Shown: in pieces, positions 9,718 to 18,064 of the stretch | Position numbering within the stretch: the stretch's first letter is position 1 | Layout of the letters: each line of letters opens with the position of its first letter | Assembly (NCBI GenBank): GCA_964529555.1 | Contig: CAZGWV010000001.1 | Location: 62,001-126,000 of the forward strand | Direction: 5' to 3' | DNA length: 64,000 nt | From: UBA7672 sp964529555 | GTDB lineage: Bacteria; Pseudomonadota; Alphaproteobacteria; Caulobacterales; Hyphomonadaceae | The notes under the pieces: generated by a model | Told to the model about the DNA's origin: nothing | The model's input: only the letters and a program-made list of their open reading frames with translations | The model's database searches: none | Program-made: the position numbers and the translations under genes

Positions 9718-10366
9718 AGTCTGCACATTGTCCGGCCTGGCTCCTGATAAGCTCGACGAGCCAGCGTGGCCGGCCGACGCCAGGAACAGGGAGCGGTGAA
9801 GAGGGAAGGGCGGTGACGCGCCAGCGCGTCGTCGTTGCAGTCGGCTGCCCGAAATCGAATGTGTCGCGATCGCGCTTCCAGCGGCGGATTGCGAGCGCCA
9901 GCGTGCCGGACGTCTCGGCGGCGAGCTTGAGACGGCGCGATGCGGTCATCGAAAGCTTGGCGATCTCTCCCACGACGGCGCCCAAGCCGTCGTGACGAAG
10001 ACCTTCCTCGCAGCAGGCAAGCGGCGAGGCTTCATCGCCAGCCTCGACGATGATGATGCGATCAGGGTCGAGACCAGCCTGCGAGAGTGCGGGGGCAAAC
10101 AGATCCGGGCGGGTGATGCACCACAGGATCTGTCCCCGGGTGCGGGCGGCTATGCCTGCAGCGAAGAGGATGGTGGCCGCGCCGTGGATTGCGCCGGACG
10201 CGCCGCCGGCTATCTCGTGCAAGCTGTCCAGCGCCAAGCCGCCGCCCGGAAGAATTCTATCAATTGAATCAATACCGAAGGCGAGCGCATGCGTCTGCGC
10301 CCGGCTGCTCAACCCGAGCCGTTCGATATCCTTTCTGAGGCGCTGAAGAAGCGCTTGATCCTGCAC
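9614..10366 (-). CDS. imuA: ImuA, RecA-like SOS mutasome protein
   Basis: A 250-residue protein starting with GTG at 10366 after GGGAGG. It matches ImuA (also called SulA-like/ImuA), a RecA-fold protein that works with ImuB and DnaE2 in damage-induced mutagenic translesion synthesis. Recognisable stretches are IDSIDRILPGGGLALDSLHE, GQILWCITRPDLFAPAL and ETSGTLALAIRRW; the Walker A loop is degenerate, as in the family. It is the first gene of an operon whose next gene, imuB, is truncated, so the mutasome is not functional from this locus unless another copy exists. An SOS box lies 15 bases upstream of the start. Confidence 0.88.
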   Translation of the reverse strand: MQDQALLQRLRKDIERLGLSSRAQTHALAFGIDSIDRILPGGGLALDSLHEIAGGASGAIHGAATILFAAGIAARTRGQILWCITRPDLFAPALSQAGLDPDRIIIVEAGDEASPLACCEEGLRHDGLGAVVGEIAKLSMTASRRLKLAAETSGTLALAIRRWKRDRDTFDFGQPTATTTRWRVTALPSSPLPVPGVGRPRWLVELIRSQAGQCADFIVEACDEKGRLALPADLANGSLLQDASRYRAAS

Positions 10367-10380
10367 ATAAGCCTCCCAAA

Positions 10381-10395
10381 GTTCTTGATTTGTTC
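10381..10395 (-). promoter_or_regulatory. LexA-type SOS box for imuA
   Basis: GTTC-TTGATTT-GTTC is a perfect direct repeat with a 7-base spacer, the form of the LexA operator established for alphaproteobacteria. It lies 15 bases upstream of the imuA GTG, so it would overlap the promoter. It is the expected control element for imuA-imuB-dnaE2 operons. Confidence 0.85.
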
Positions 10396-10554
10396 CAAAC
10401 GGGCGGTAGAGTCAAATCGGGGCGTTTGCGTCTACGTTTTGTGCGGATCTGAACGCTGCCTGTCAGCACTGCAGCGTGCGGTTTGCGCTGAACATCTGGC
10501 ATCGGGTAACTTGGGCTATTCGCATCGGCATTGATTCAATGGAGACCTCTTTAA

Positions 10555-13500
10555 GTGTCTGAGGAGCCTGCACCGGACACAAGTCCGCGGGCGTCCGGGC
10601 CTGCCGGGCCACAATTCGAGGTCAAGGTCGCGACGCACTATGCCTTGGCGCTCCTTGCGGAGTCGGAGGCGTTCGGTCTGCCAGGAGCGGTGGTCGAAGC
10701 GCTGGAGTTCCAGCGCGCCGGCCAAGGCCATCCCCTGGACGACATCATCGTCAAAGGAAAGAGAACCGACGGGTCGGAGCGTTGCCTCGAGGTCCAGACA
10801 AAGCGCTCGATGTCGTTTACCGAGGCCGACACTGATTTCGCGGCTGTCGCAGCTGGAATTGCCAAAGGGCGCCGGATTGACCCCGAACGGCGGTTTGCCG
10901 TCGCTATCGAACGAACGACGGGCGCGATCGAAACCGGCGTGCAGGAGGCGCTCGAACTCGCCCGGAATACGGTGGATGCATCGGAGTACTTCAAGCTTCT
11001 CAATACCAAAGGACGCAGCAACGACGCGATGCGGCGGTTTGTGTCCGCGTTCAGGAAGCACTTGGATGCAAATGGTGTTGTCGGCGACGACGCCTTGTTC
11101 GACATCCTGAATCGCTTCGTGGTTCTGGTCTTCGACTACGCGCGTCCTGCGTCGATTGCGGATCATCATGATCGTGCCAGGGCAAAAAGTGTCCTTGGCT
11201 CTCCCGACGCAACACATCCATACGACACGTTGCTCGGCCTCATCTTCAGATCCGATGCGATTGGCGGACAAACCAATCGTGCGCACCTCGTCGCCCAGCT
11301 GAATGAATTGGGACTGCAGACCAAGCAAAGGCCCAGCCTCGTAAAAGCGCGGAGCCGCATCGAAGAGATGAGCCGGTTTGCGCTTGCCGAAATCTCGACG
11401 GATGTCGCTGGCCATCAGATACTCAGGGGAAAGCGCCGCGAAGCGCTCGCCGATGGGATCGCTGAAGCACGATCCGGCCACCGCATCGTCGAAATCACGG
11501 GACCCGGCGGCGCGGGCAAATCGGCCTTGCTCCGCTGGGCAGCCGACGCGTGGGGCGCATCGTGCCGCGTTATGGTATTTTCGCCGTCCCGAGTCCCACA
11601 AGGTGGTTGGCCTGCGTTACGCAGCGCATTTGACATCGACGCGACCGCCGAAGTCTTCCTCGCCGATCTCGTTTGCGATGGAGGTGGTCTCGTCTGCATT
11701 GATGGACTCGACCGTTTCAGGAGTGAGGGCGAGCAGAAGACAGTGTCGGACATTCTGCGTTCGGCGCTTGCGACCCAAGGTGCGTGCATCCTTTTTACCG
11801 CTCGCGACGGTTGGGAAGAGGAGGCTACCTGGCTCCCGTCCGACATTCTCGAGGCGCTGAAGCCTCGCAAGACTCTGAGGGTCGAAGGCCTCAATGATGA
11901 GGAAGCGAGCGATTTGGCAGGCCTGGCGCCGAACCTGGCTCGATTACTGGCCCCAGATCATCCCGCCCGGTCGCTCACGCGCAATCCGTTCATTCTAAAG
12001 CGCCTGATCCGAAGCCGGCTCGATGCAAGCAAGCCAATCAGCGAGGCGGCGCTGGTCAAGGACTGGTGGACGTCAGGCGGTCATGGCCTGACGCATGCCA
12101 TCGGCGTGCAACACGCTCGGAGGCGGGTGTTGCTCGCCGTTGCCAAGTCGATCCTCGCGGGCGAGAGCCTCGCTGATGTCAGCGGCGAGGATTCTGAAGC
12201 AGTTGCAACACTCTTGAGCGATGGGGTCATCGTCGAAGCCAATGCAACAGATCGAGTGAAATTCAAGCATGATCTCTTCGCCGATTGGGCGCTTGGATGT
12301 GCACTCGCCGAAGACATGGGTTCTTTGGGTCTTGATGCGCCGCCTCCGTTCTGGTTGAGCCGCGGCTTCGAACTGTCATCTTCCCTGCTAGCAGAGAAGG
12401 ATGATCCAGCAGAATGGGCCAACCGCGTTCGCACGCTCATGCAGGAAGGCGTGCAGAGCGGATGGGCAGGCTTGGCTGTTCTGGCGCTTGTGCGCTCGGA
12501 AAACGCCGCAGAGCTGCTCAATCGGCACAGCGCCGCATTGCTTGAGGAAAAGGATGCCATTGCCGCAGTGCTGATCCGGCGGACGATCGCATCGCACGGA
12601 ACACCTCTTGACCAGGTGCTGGGCGGTGTTCTTCCCCCGGGCACGCAGATTCCGCAGGGACTGATTGTACCCGATGTACGCCGGTGCATGCCATTGGTGG
12701 CTTGGTGTGCCGCGCGCTTTGACACGCTGCCATCTCTGGCTCTGGCGGCCGCGGTCGATATCTTCGAAGCGTGGCTGATGCTGATGACCTTCGGAGAACG
12801 AGCAATCTCTTCGATCCTGCTCGATCGGTTCGCCGACCTCCTGGTTGCTCATCTGGAAGATCGCGAACTTCGCACCAGCTATCGTCCGGGAGAGAAGCTT
12901 CCAGTCATCCGATACCCACTCGGCAGTGATGGCGTTGAGGCGGCCCGGCTTCAACTCTCATTGCACGCCACACACGTGCCTGACGCAGCCGCGCGCTACC
13001 TTGACGCCATTGCCAAGTCGCCGCGTGCAGAAGACGAATTGACCCGCGTCCTGGAGTTTCCGGGCTCACTGGCTTCCGCTGCGCCTCAATCGTTCGCACT
13101 CGCCTTGCGGCGAGCGGTCCAGATCGAGCGGGACTACGCCAAGAAACACGCCCGCCGGGGCCACATCGAGCCGCGCTTTGGCCGGCTGGAACACCCATTT
13201 GTGCTTGGCAAAGCAGGATCAGGCATTTTCGCAGATCTGCTGGAGAAAGACTGCGATGTAGGCGTTGCACTGATCCGTGACCTGGTCGCCCACATTGAGG
13301 ATGGTCACACAGACGAACACGCCTTCGATCTTGTGTTAAGCGGCGACAAGAAGCGTGTGACGTCGCCGTTCAGTTATGGTTGGTCGCGCGGCCAGAGCCC
13401 TTCAACGATCCTCGCAAAAGCTCTTTCGGCGCTGGAGCATTGGGCGCATGCCCAGGTAGAGAGCGGGCGTCCCATTGGTGAAATCGTCGGCAAGCTCGCG

Positions 13501-14661
13501 AGCGGAGACTCGATCAGCGGCGCGTTCCTAATGATCATCGTTGATGTGGTTCTGAGCCACTCAAATCTGGACGGACCCGAACTCATCGATCTGGCGTCAT
13601 CGCCCGAGACACTGGCGTTGGACGCGCACCGGGCTCAGCTGGACTATGTGGAGCGGGCAACAGGTCGATCGCTTTCGATTGGTCTTGGGGAAAGCCGCCT
13701 TCAGAAAGATCGTGAGATTGAGGCTTCGCTGTCGCAACGCACGTCGCGGACGGTGCCGCTTCACAGCGCGCTGTCGCAAATGACCATGTGTCAGAACGAT
13801 GAGGCGATCGCTGAGGTGCAAACGCGGCTACGACGTGAAATAGACCGGCTCGGCGCGTGGGCGGACGAAGTCGTGAACTTGACGTCACGCCAGTTCATGG
13901 CGTCGCACGCGCTGCTTCTTTCCGACAAGAACAACTACACCCCCGTGTCGGAAACAGGGGCTGACGGCATCACGAGGTCTGGCTGGCAGTTCAAGATGCC
14001 GGAAAATCAGAATCGCTGGCTCGAATCGCAATCCGCCCAGACGACAGCTGAGACGATGTCGTTCAATCGTGCGCTTGCGACGCGGTTGTCCATGAACAGC
14101 GGCAAAGGAGCAGCGAGAGCCAGCGTTGAGGATGCACTTGCGGTCCTCGCGGAAACCGCAGGCGCCAGTCCCGGCGAGTCCAAGGAGCTGCACGATCCAA
14201 CGGATCCTTGGGTGGCTCGGGTCGGCGCCGCAGCCTACATCGCACGCTTTGGCGACGCGGCCGCTTTGAAAGCGCATCGCGTGGAGATTGAAGCCTGTTT
14301 TGACACCGCGCTCGGTCCTGAGATCAAGGCCAGACAGAACTATCGATACGACGTCATGTATGATCCCGTGGCGCTCGCGATCACCGGACGTCTCTATCTC
14401 GCGACACGCGGCAACGATCCACAGATCGACACGCTATTCGACGCCATACGGAGATTCCCCCAGAGCGCCGCTGCGGCTTTCACCTGCCATGCGAACGCGG
14501 CGGCCACCCTTGGCGAAGCGATGCTCGCTGCGTGCATTAGAGTGGGTCTGCAGTCCTGCATTTTCCGAGGCGCAAGGACTATGACGAGTCCGATGAAGTG
14601 TTCGAGCAGCGGCGGACGAACTCGGATGAGCAACGCGCAAAACGGGTTGCATCGGAGCTAG
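10555..14661 (+). CDS. Nuclease-STAND NTPase, Avs-like defence protein (5' part, frameshifted)
   Basis: A 1,368-residue frame starting with GTG at 10555. Residues ~20-90 resemble a restriction-like nuclease domain: HPLDDIIVKG (D62/D63) followed by CLEVQTKRS (E79, Q81, K83), the QxK form of PD-(D/E)xK used by Mrr/Cap4-type effectors. A P-loop follows at ~315-323 (GPGGAGKS), with Walker B at ~380-388 (LVCIDGLDRF) and then a sensor-like FTARDGW. The remaining ~900 residues look alpha-helical, like the repeat sensors of antiviral STAND proteins. In Avs systems the helical part recognises a phage protein and the NTPase oligomerises to switch on the nuclease. A one-base deletion at the TTTT run 14561-14564 moves the rest into another frame (14598-15677). 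Confidence 0.78.
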   Translation: MSEEPAPDTSPRASGPAGPQFEVKVATHYALALLAESEAFGLPGAVVEALEFQRAGQGHPLDDIIVKGKRTDGSERCLEVQTKRSMSFTEADTDFAAVAAGIAKGRRIDPERRFAVAIERTTGAIETGVQEALELARNTVDASEYFKLLNTKGRSNDAMRRFVSAFRKHLDANGVVGDDALFDILNRFVVLVFDYARPASIADHHDRARAKSVLGSPDATHPYDTLLGLIFRSDAIGGQTNRAHLVAQLNELGLQTKQRPSLVKARSRIEEMSRFALAEISTDVAGHQILRGKRREALADGIAEARSGHRIVEITGPGGAGKSALLRWAADAWGASCRVMVFSPSRVPQGGWPALRSAFDIDATAEVFLADLVCDGGGLVCIDGLDRFRSEGEQKTVSDILRSALATQGACILFTARDGWEEEATWLPSDILEALKPRKTLRVEGLNDEEASDLAGLAPNLARLLAPDHPARSLTRNPFILKRLIRSRLDASKPISEAALVKDWWTSGGHGLTHAIGVQHARRRVLLAVAKSILAGESLADVSGEDSEAVATLLSDGVIVEANATDRVKFKHDLFADWALGCALAEDMGSLGLDAPPPFWLSRGFELSSSLLAEKDDPAEWANRVRTLMQEGVQSGWAGLAVLALVRSENAAELLNRHSAALLEEKDAIAAVLIRRTIASHGTPLDQVLGGVLPPGTQIPQGLIVPDVRRCMPLVAWCAARFDTLPSLALAAAVDIFEAWLMLMTFGERAISSILLDRFADLLVAHLEDRELRTSYRPGEKLPVIRYPLGSDGVEAARLQLSLHATHVPDAAARYLDAIAKSPRAEDELTRVLEFPGSLASAAPQSFALALRRAVQIERDYAKKHARRGHIEPRFGRLEHPFVLGKAGSGIFADLLEKDCDVGVALIRDLVAHIEDGHTDEHAFDLVLSGDKKRVTSPFSYGWSRGQSPSTILAKALSALEHWAHAQVESGRPIGEIVGKLASGDSISGAFLMIIVDVVLSHSNLDGPELIDLASSPETLALDAHRAQLDYVERATGRSLSIGLGESRLQKDREIEASLSQRTSRTVPLHSALSQMTMCQNDEAIAEVQTRLRREIDRLGAWADEVVNLTSRQFMASHALLLSDKNNYTPVSETGADGITRSGWQFKMPENQNRWLESQSAQTTAETMSFNRALATRLSMNSGKGAARASVEDALAVLAETAGASPGESKELHDPTDPWVARVGAAAYIARFGDAAALKAHRVEIEACFDTALGPEIKARQNYRYDVMYDPVALAITGRLYLATRGNDPQIDTLFDAIRRFPQSAAAAFTCHANAAATLGEAMLAACIRVGLQSCIFRGARTMTSPMKCSSSGGRTRMSNAQNGLHRS

Positions 14662-15677
14662 ACTGGTTGGCTAGCAAGCAGACTGAGCTGGGCTGGCCGA
14701 CTCCTCCGCCACGTCGCCAGCGCAAACAACCGGATGAAGCTCTGGTCCCGCTTGAGCCCGGGAAACCGCGGCGGAGGAGAGCGGCGCCAGACATGCCGGA
14801 CTTCTACTTCGATGATCACACCGCCGCGGTCTGGCTCAGACTGGTGTCGAGAACGACGACCCTCGCACCGAGCAAGGTTGCTGACCTCGTCCGCGCGAAC
14901 CAGGAATGGCTGCTCGATGTCAACGGTCCGCCTGCGAGCGATGAAGACGACCGGGATTTTGAGAAGTCCTGGACGCGCGGGATCCTAGAGTGCGCGGCCA
15001 GATGCGCGAAAGCCTGGACTGCCAGCGAGCGCGACCATCTGATCTTCGACATGCTCGCGCGGTTTTCGGATCAGGCATTCATCAGCGCAGCGGCCGCCTT
15101 CCTCGTCCAGGCCGACCTTCATCACATTGAGGGAACGGCCGATGACACCGCGTATCTCGTTGAAATTCGAGAGCGTCTATGGCCTCGGCTCAAGGAAACG
15201 CTCCGATGGAAACAGCACCTGTGGTCGTCGTCGAAGACGGGGATGGAGTACAACCTCAAGGAGATCGTTGCCGGCTTCTTCCTTAAACGAAGTCGCGGGT
15301 TCGAGGGCGCGACCAGCTATACCAAGGGGCTGAGCGAGGAGCAGCTCACGCCATTCCTTCCACTGATGACGGAAATTTCCGTTGCCGCGGGTGCTTGCTC
15401 GACGATCACGCTGTTCTTTCTCGACATCCTGGAGATCGTCTCGCCTTCGGCGGCCGCTGGACCACTTCTTGCGGCTGCTACAGCCTGGGAAAGGGATGCC
15501 GAGGGCAGCTTCTGGTCGTCGTTCAGCATTGGCGCTCGCGTTGGCCGGCTGGCGAGTCAGTTCGCAATCGAACCTCAAGACATCGGGTCATGGATTCGGA
15601 TTGCAGACGCTATCGCGTCCGCTGGTGTCGTTGAGGGTGAGCAACTGAAACGAAAGCTTCAACAAGCTGACCGTTGA
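14598..15677 (+). pseudogene. C-terminal part of the nuclease-STAND protein, displaced by frameshift
   Basis: A 359-residue frame that continues the helical C-terminal region of the gene at 10555. The frame is one base behind. Adding one T to the run at 14561-14564 makes the upstream frame read CIFPRRKDYDESDEVFEQRR and run unbroken to 15677, giving a protein of about 1,707 residues. There is no independent ribosome site at the first ATG (14598). The sequence is Trp/Ala/Leu-rich, helical, and ends in a charged helix (VVEGEQLKRKLQQADR). Whether the shift is real, programmed or an assembly error in a homopolymer cannot be told from here. Confidence 0.7.
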
Positions 15678-15930
15678 GCGAATACGCTGGGCAGCAACGC
15701 GATCTCACGCAAATGTTCACACCTCCGGTGCGAAGTGTGTTGAAGTTCATCGAACGCCGCGTTTAATGTGCAGGCTTGGCCCGTCCCCCCAACCCAGGGT
15801 CAAGCAGGAGGGGCGTCGGGAAGCCGGCGCCCTTTCCGTATCTGCGTCACGCGGATGCTGCGTTGGACGATCTCCGAACTCTTTGCCGACGTTCGCGTTG
15901 CCGGTCCGCTTGCGCGTGCTCGTCGATCGC

Positions 15931-15996
15931 CTGCCGCGCTCACCGGTCAAGGGACGCTGACGCTCTTCGCCCTTGACCGGCGAGCTCACACGGCAG
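15931..15996. repeat. Large interrupted inverted repeat upstream of parB-like gene
   Basis: CTGCCG, GCTC and CCGGTCAAGGG on the left pair with CCCTTGACCGG, GAGC and CGGCAG on the right, around a 16-base loop (954-969 of this kilobase). The inner arms (11 bp) are perfect. It lies in the ~390-base gap between the broken STAND gene and the ParB-like gene, 74 bases before the latter's start. No T-run follows, so a simple terminator is not the obvious reading. A ParB-like binding site, a transcript hairpin or a recombination scar are possible. The rest of 15678-16069 has no gene that I can support. Confidence 0.6.
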
Positions 15997-16069
15997 GCGT
16001 TGTCGGTCTGGGTCGCGCAAGCGGCCCCGGCTTCGCATTCTGCCGCCGGGAAGCTCATCGGAGCATCCC

Positions 16070-17998
16070 ATGTCCGTTCAACAACAAACGATCCTGTTCA
16101 TTCCGCTCAACAAGCTTGGCGTTTCCACTCGGAACGTCCGGCGCAAGGATCGCAAGGCCGACATCGAAGCGCTCGCCGCGTCGATTGCATCACGCGGTCT
16201 GCTGCAGAATCTCTGTGTCGTGCCCGGCGAGAGCGACCGCTACGAGGTCGATGCTGGCGGCCGGCGTCATGCCGCGCTGAAACTGCTCGCTAAAGCGGGC
16301 GTGATCGAAAAGGACTGGCCGGTCCCCTGCAATGTCGTCGCCCGTGAGGACGGCGTCGAAGTGTCTCTCACCGAGAATGTGCATCGCATCGCGATGGACG
16401 CGATGGACGAGGTCGATGCCTATGCGACTCTCATCGCTGAAGGAAAGACCTCGGACGAAGTGGCGCGGCGCTTCGGCGTTGAGCGCCGGCATGTCGATCA
16501 GCGTCTCGCGCTGGCTGGATTGTCGCCGAAGATCAAGTCCGCTTGGAAGCGGGGCGACGTCAGTCTTGATGCCGCCAAGGCATTCTGTCTGGTGGAAGAT
16601 CATGCACAACAGGATGCTGTCTATCGCAGTCTCGGCAAGCCGGTGACGTCGGCGTCGTCGGTCCGAGCGCGGCTGATGGATGGGCGCATGCGTGTGACTG
16701 ACCGCGTGGCGCTGTTTGTTGGCGTCGAGACGTATGAGGCGGCTGGCGGAAAGGTGTTGCGCGGCCTGTTCGATACCGATGCCGTTTTCATTGAAACGCC
16801 CGCGTTGCTGATGAAGCTTGCGGAGGACAAGCTTGGCGCATCGCGGGACGAATTGTTGGCGAAGGGGTGGAGCTGGGTCGACCTCAATCTGGGAACCGGC
16901 CGGATCGAAGGTCTGTCGCCTACGCGGCTGCAGCCGGAATGGCGTGATCCGACAACCGAGGAACAGGCCGAGCTCGATCGCATCTCGGGAGAGATCGAGG
17001 CGCTCGATGCGGCTCTTGAATCCGACAGCGTGGAGGACGATCTCCGCTGGACGCAGCGCGATAGTCTTGAGGCCGCTTATGAGACCATTCGACAGAACGG
17101 GCGGCACTGGACCGGGGAAGTTACGGCGCTCTCCGGCGCTGTGCTGTCGATCAGTCATAACGGCGAAGTCAGCGTGACGGAAGGGTGCGTGCGAACGGAA
17201 GACCAGAAGCGCGTCGATGCTTACCTCAAGCTGAAGCGGGCAGGGAAGAACAGCGAGGTCGACGAGGGCGCAGATCGTCCTCCAGCGCGTGTCAGCGCAT
17301 TGCCCAAGGCAGTCAATCGCGATCTGACGCTTGCGCGTACGCGCGCGATCCGTCTTGCGCTCTCGGGCGATCCGGATGTCGCTCTGGCATTGTGCGTCGC
17401 GGCGATGGTCGCGAGGAGTGTGCACCGGATCGAGATCACTGGCGTTGCGATTTCGGCGCAGGTGCGCCCGGTGGACGATCTTCCCGCCCTTGATGAAGCG
17501 CGCGCTGAGCTTGAGGGCAGATTGCCGTCCGACGAGTCCGCGCTTCTCGAATGGGCGCTCGACCTCTCGCGCGAACGACTGCTTGCAGTCCTCGCTGTTC
17601 TAGTTGCAGGGAGTATCGACCTTGTGCATGACGACACGACGCCCAATGACCTTTGCAAGCAAGCGCTTGCAGATCGGCTGGCGCATCAGCTCGATATCGA
17701 CATGACGAAGTTCTGGCAGCCTGACCTCGACTACTGGATCCGGTTGCCGAAATCGGCGCTCATGGCGGCGATCGCCGAATCGCCAGGCATGGTCGAGCGA
17801 GGAGAGCGTACGCGGGCTGACCTCCTGAAAGCACACTCGAAACTTCGGAAAGACGACCTCGCTGCGAAGGTTACGGCTGCGTTCGATGGCGCGGGCTATT
17901 TGCCAGAGATACTGGCAACACCCGTTGTTGCGGGCGATCTCGTTATCACGCCTGAGGGCGTCGCCGCAATTTCAGTTCCAACAATGGCGGCGGAGTAG
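16070..17998 (+). CDS. Large orphan ParB-like protein
   Basis: A 642-residue ParB/Spo0J-family protein, about twice the length of chromosomal ParB. The start ATG follows GGAG. Residues ~10-120 carry the ParB N-domain: LGVSTRNVRRKDRKADIEAL, box II as AGGRRHAAL, and the CTPase motif region ENVHRIAMDAMDEVDAY. A KorB-type HTH follows (KTSDEVARRFGVERRHVDQR). Residues ~230-642 are a long helical C-terminal region typical of ParB homologues on alphaproteobacterial plasmids and integrative elements. There is no ParA nearby, so it may act in element stability, silencing or regulation rather than classical segregation. It stands between the two STAND genes and ends at a bidirectional terminator. Confidence 0.85.
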   Translation: MSVQQQTILFIPLNKLGVSTRNVRRKDRKADIEALAASIASRGLLQNLCVVPGESDRYEVDAGGRRHAALKLLAKAGVIEKDWPVPCNVVAREDGVEVSLTENVHRIAMDAMDEVDAYATLIAEGKTSDEVARRFGVERRHVDQRLALAGLSPKIKSAWKRGDVSLDAAKAFCLVEDHAQQDAVYRSLGKPVTSASSVRARLMDGRMRVTDRVALFVGVETYEAAGGKVLRGLFDTDAVFIETPALLMKLAEDKLGASRDELLAKGWSWVDLNLGTGRIEGLSPTRLQPEWRDPTTEEQAELDRISGEIEALDAALESDSVEDDLRWTQRDSLEAAYETIRQNGRHWTGEVTALSGAVLSISHNGEVSVTEGCVRTEDQKRVDAYLKLKRAGKNSEVDEGADRPPARVSALPKAVNRDLTLARTRAIRLALSGDPDVALALCVAAMVARSVHRIEITGVAISAQVRPVDDLPALDEARAELEGRLPSDESALLEWALDLSRERLLAVLAVLVAGSIDLVHDDTTPNDLCKQALADRLAHQLDIDMTKFWQPDLDYWIRLPKSALMAAIAESPGMVERGERTRADLLKAHSKLRKDDLAAKVTAAFDGAGYLPEILATPVVAGDLVITPEGVAAISVPTMAAE

Positions 17999-18008
17999 CC
18001 GTATGGAT

Positions 18009-18038
18009 TCCCCACGCGAGTTCATGCTCGCGTGGGGA
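18009..18038. terminator. Bidirectional terminator hairpin
   Basis: A perfect 12-bp inverted repeat, TCCCCACGCGAG and CTCGCGTGGGGA around a 6-base loop, in the 66-base gap between the converging ParB-like gene and the HTH-nuclease-STAND gene. The stem is very stable and well placed to stop transcription from both sides, although no long T-run follows. Confidence 0.7.
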
Positions 18039-18064
18039 GTTCTGCAAGCTTCAGCAAAGGCGCG

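Noticed and set aside
15768..16280. A 170-codon open frame upstream of the ParB-like gene
   Set aside because: It crosses the large inverted repeat and runs deep into the ParB-like gene in another frame, has no good ribosome site and resembles no protein.
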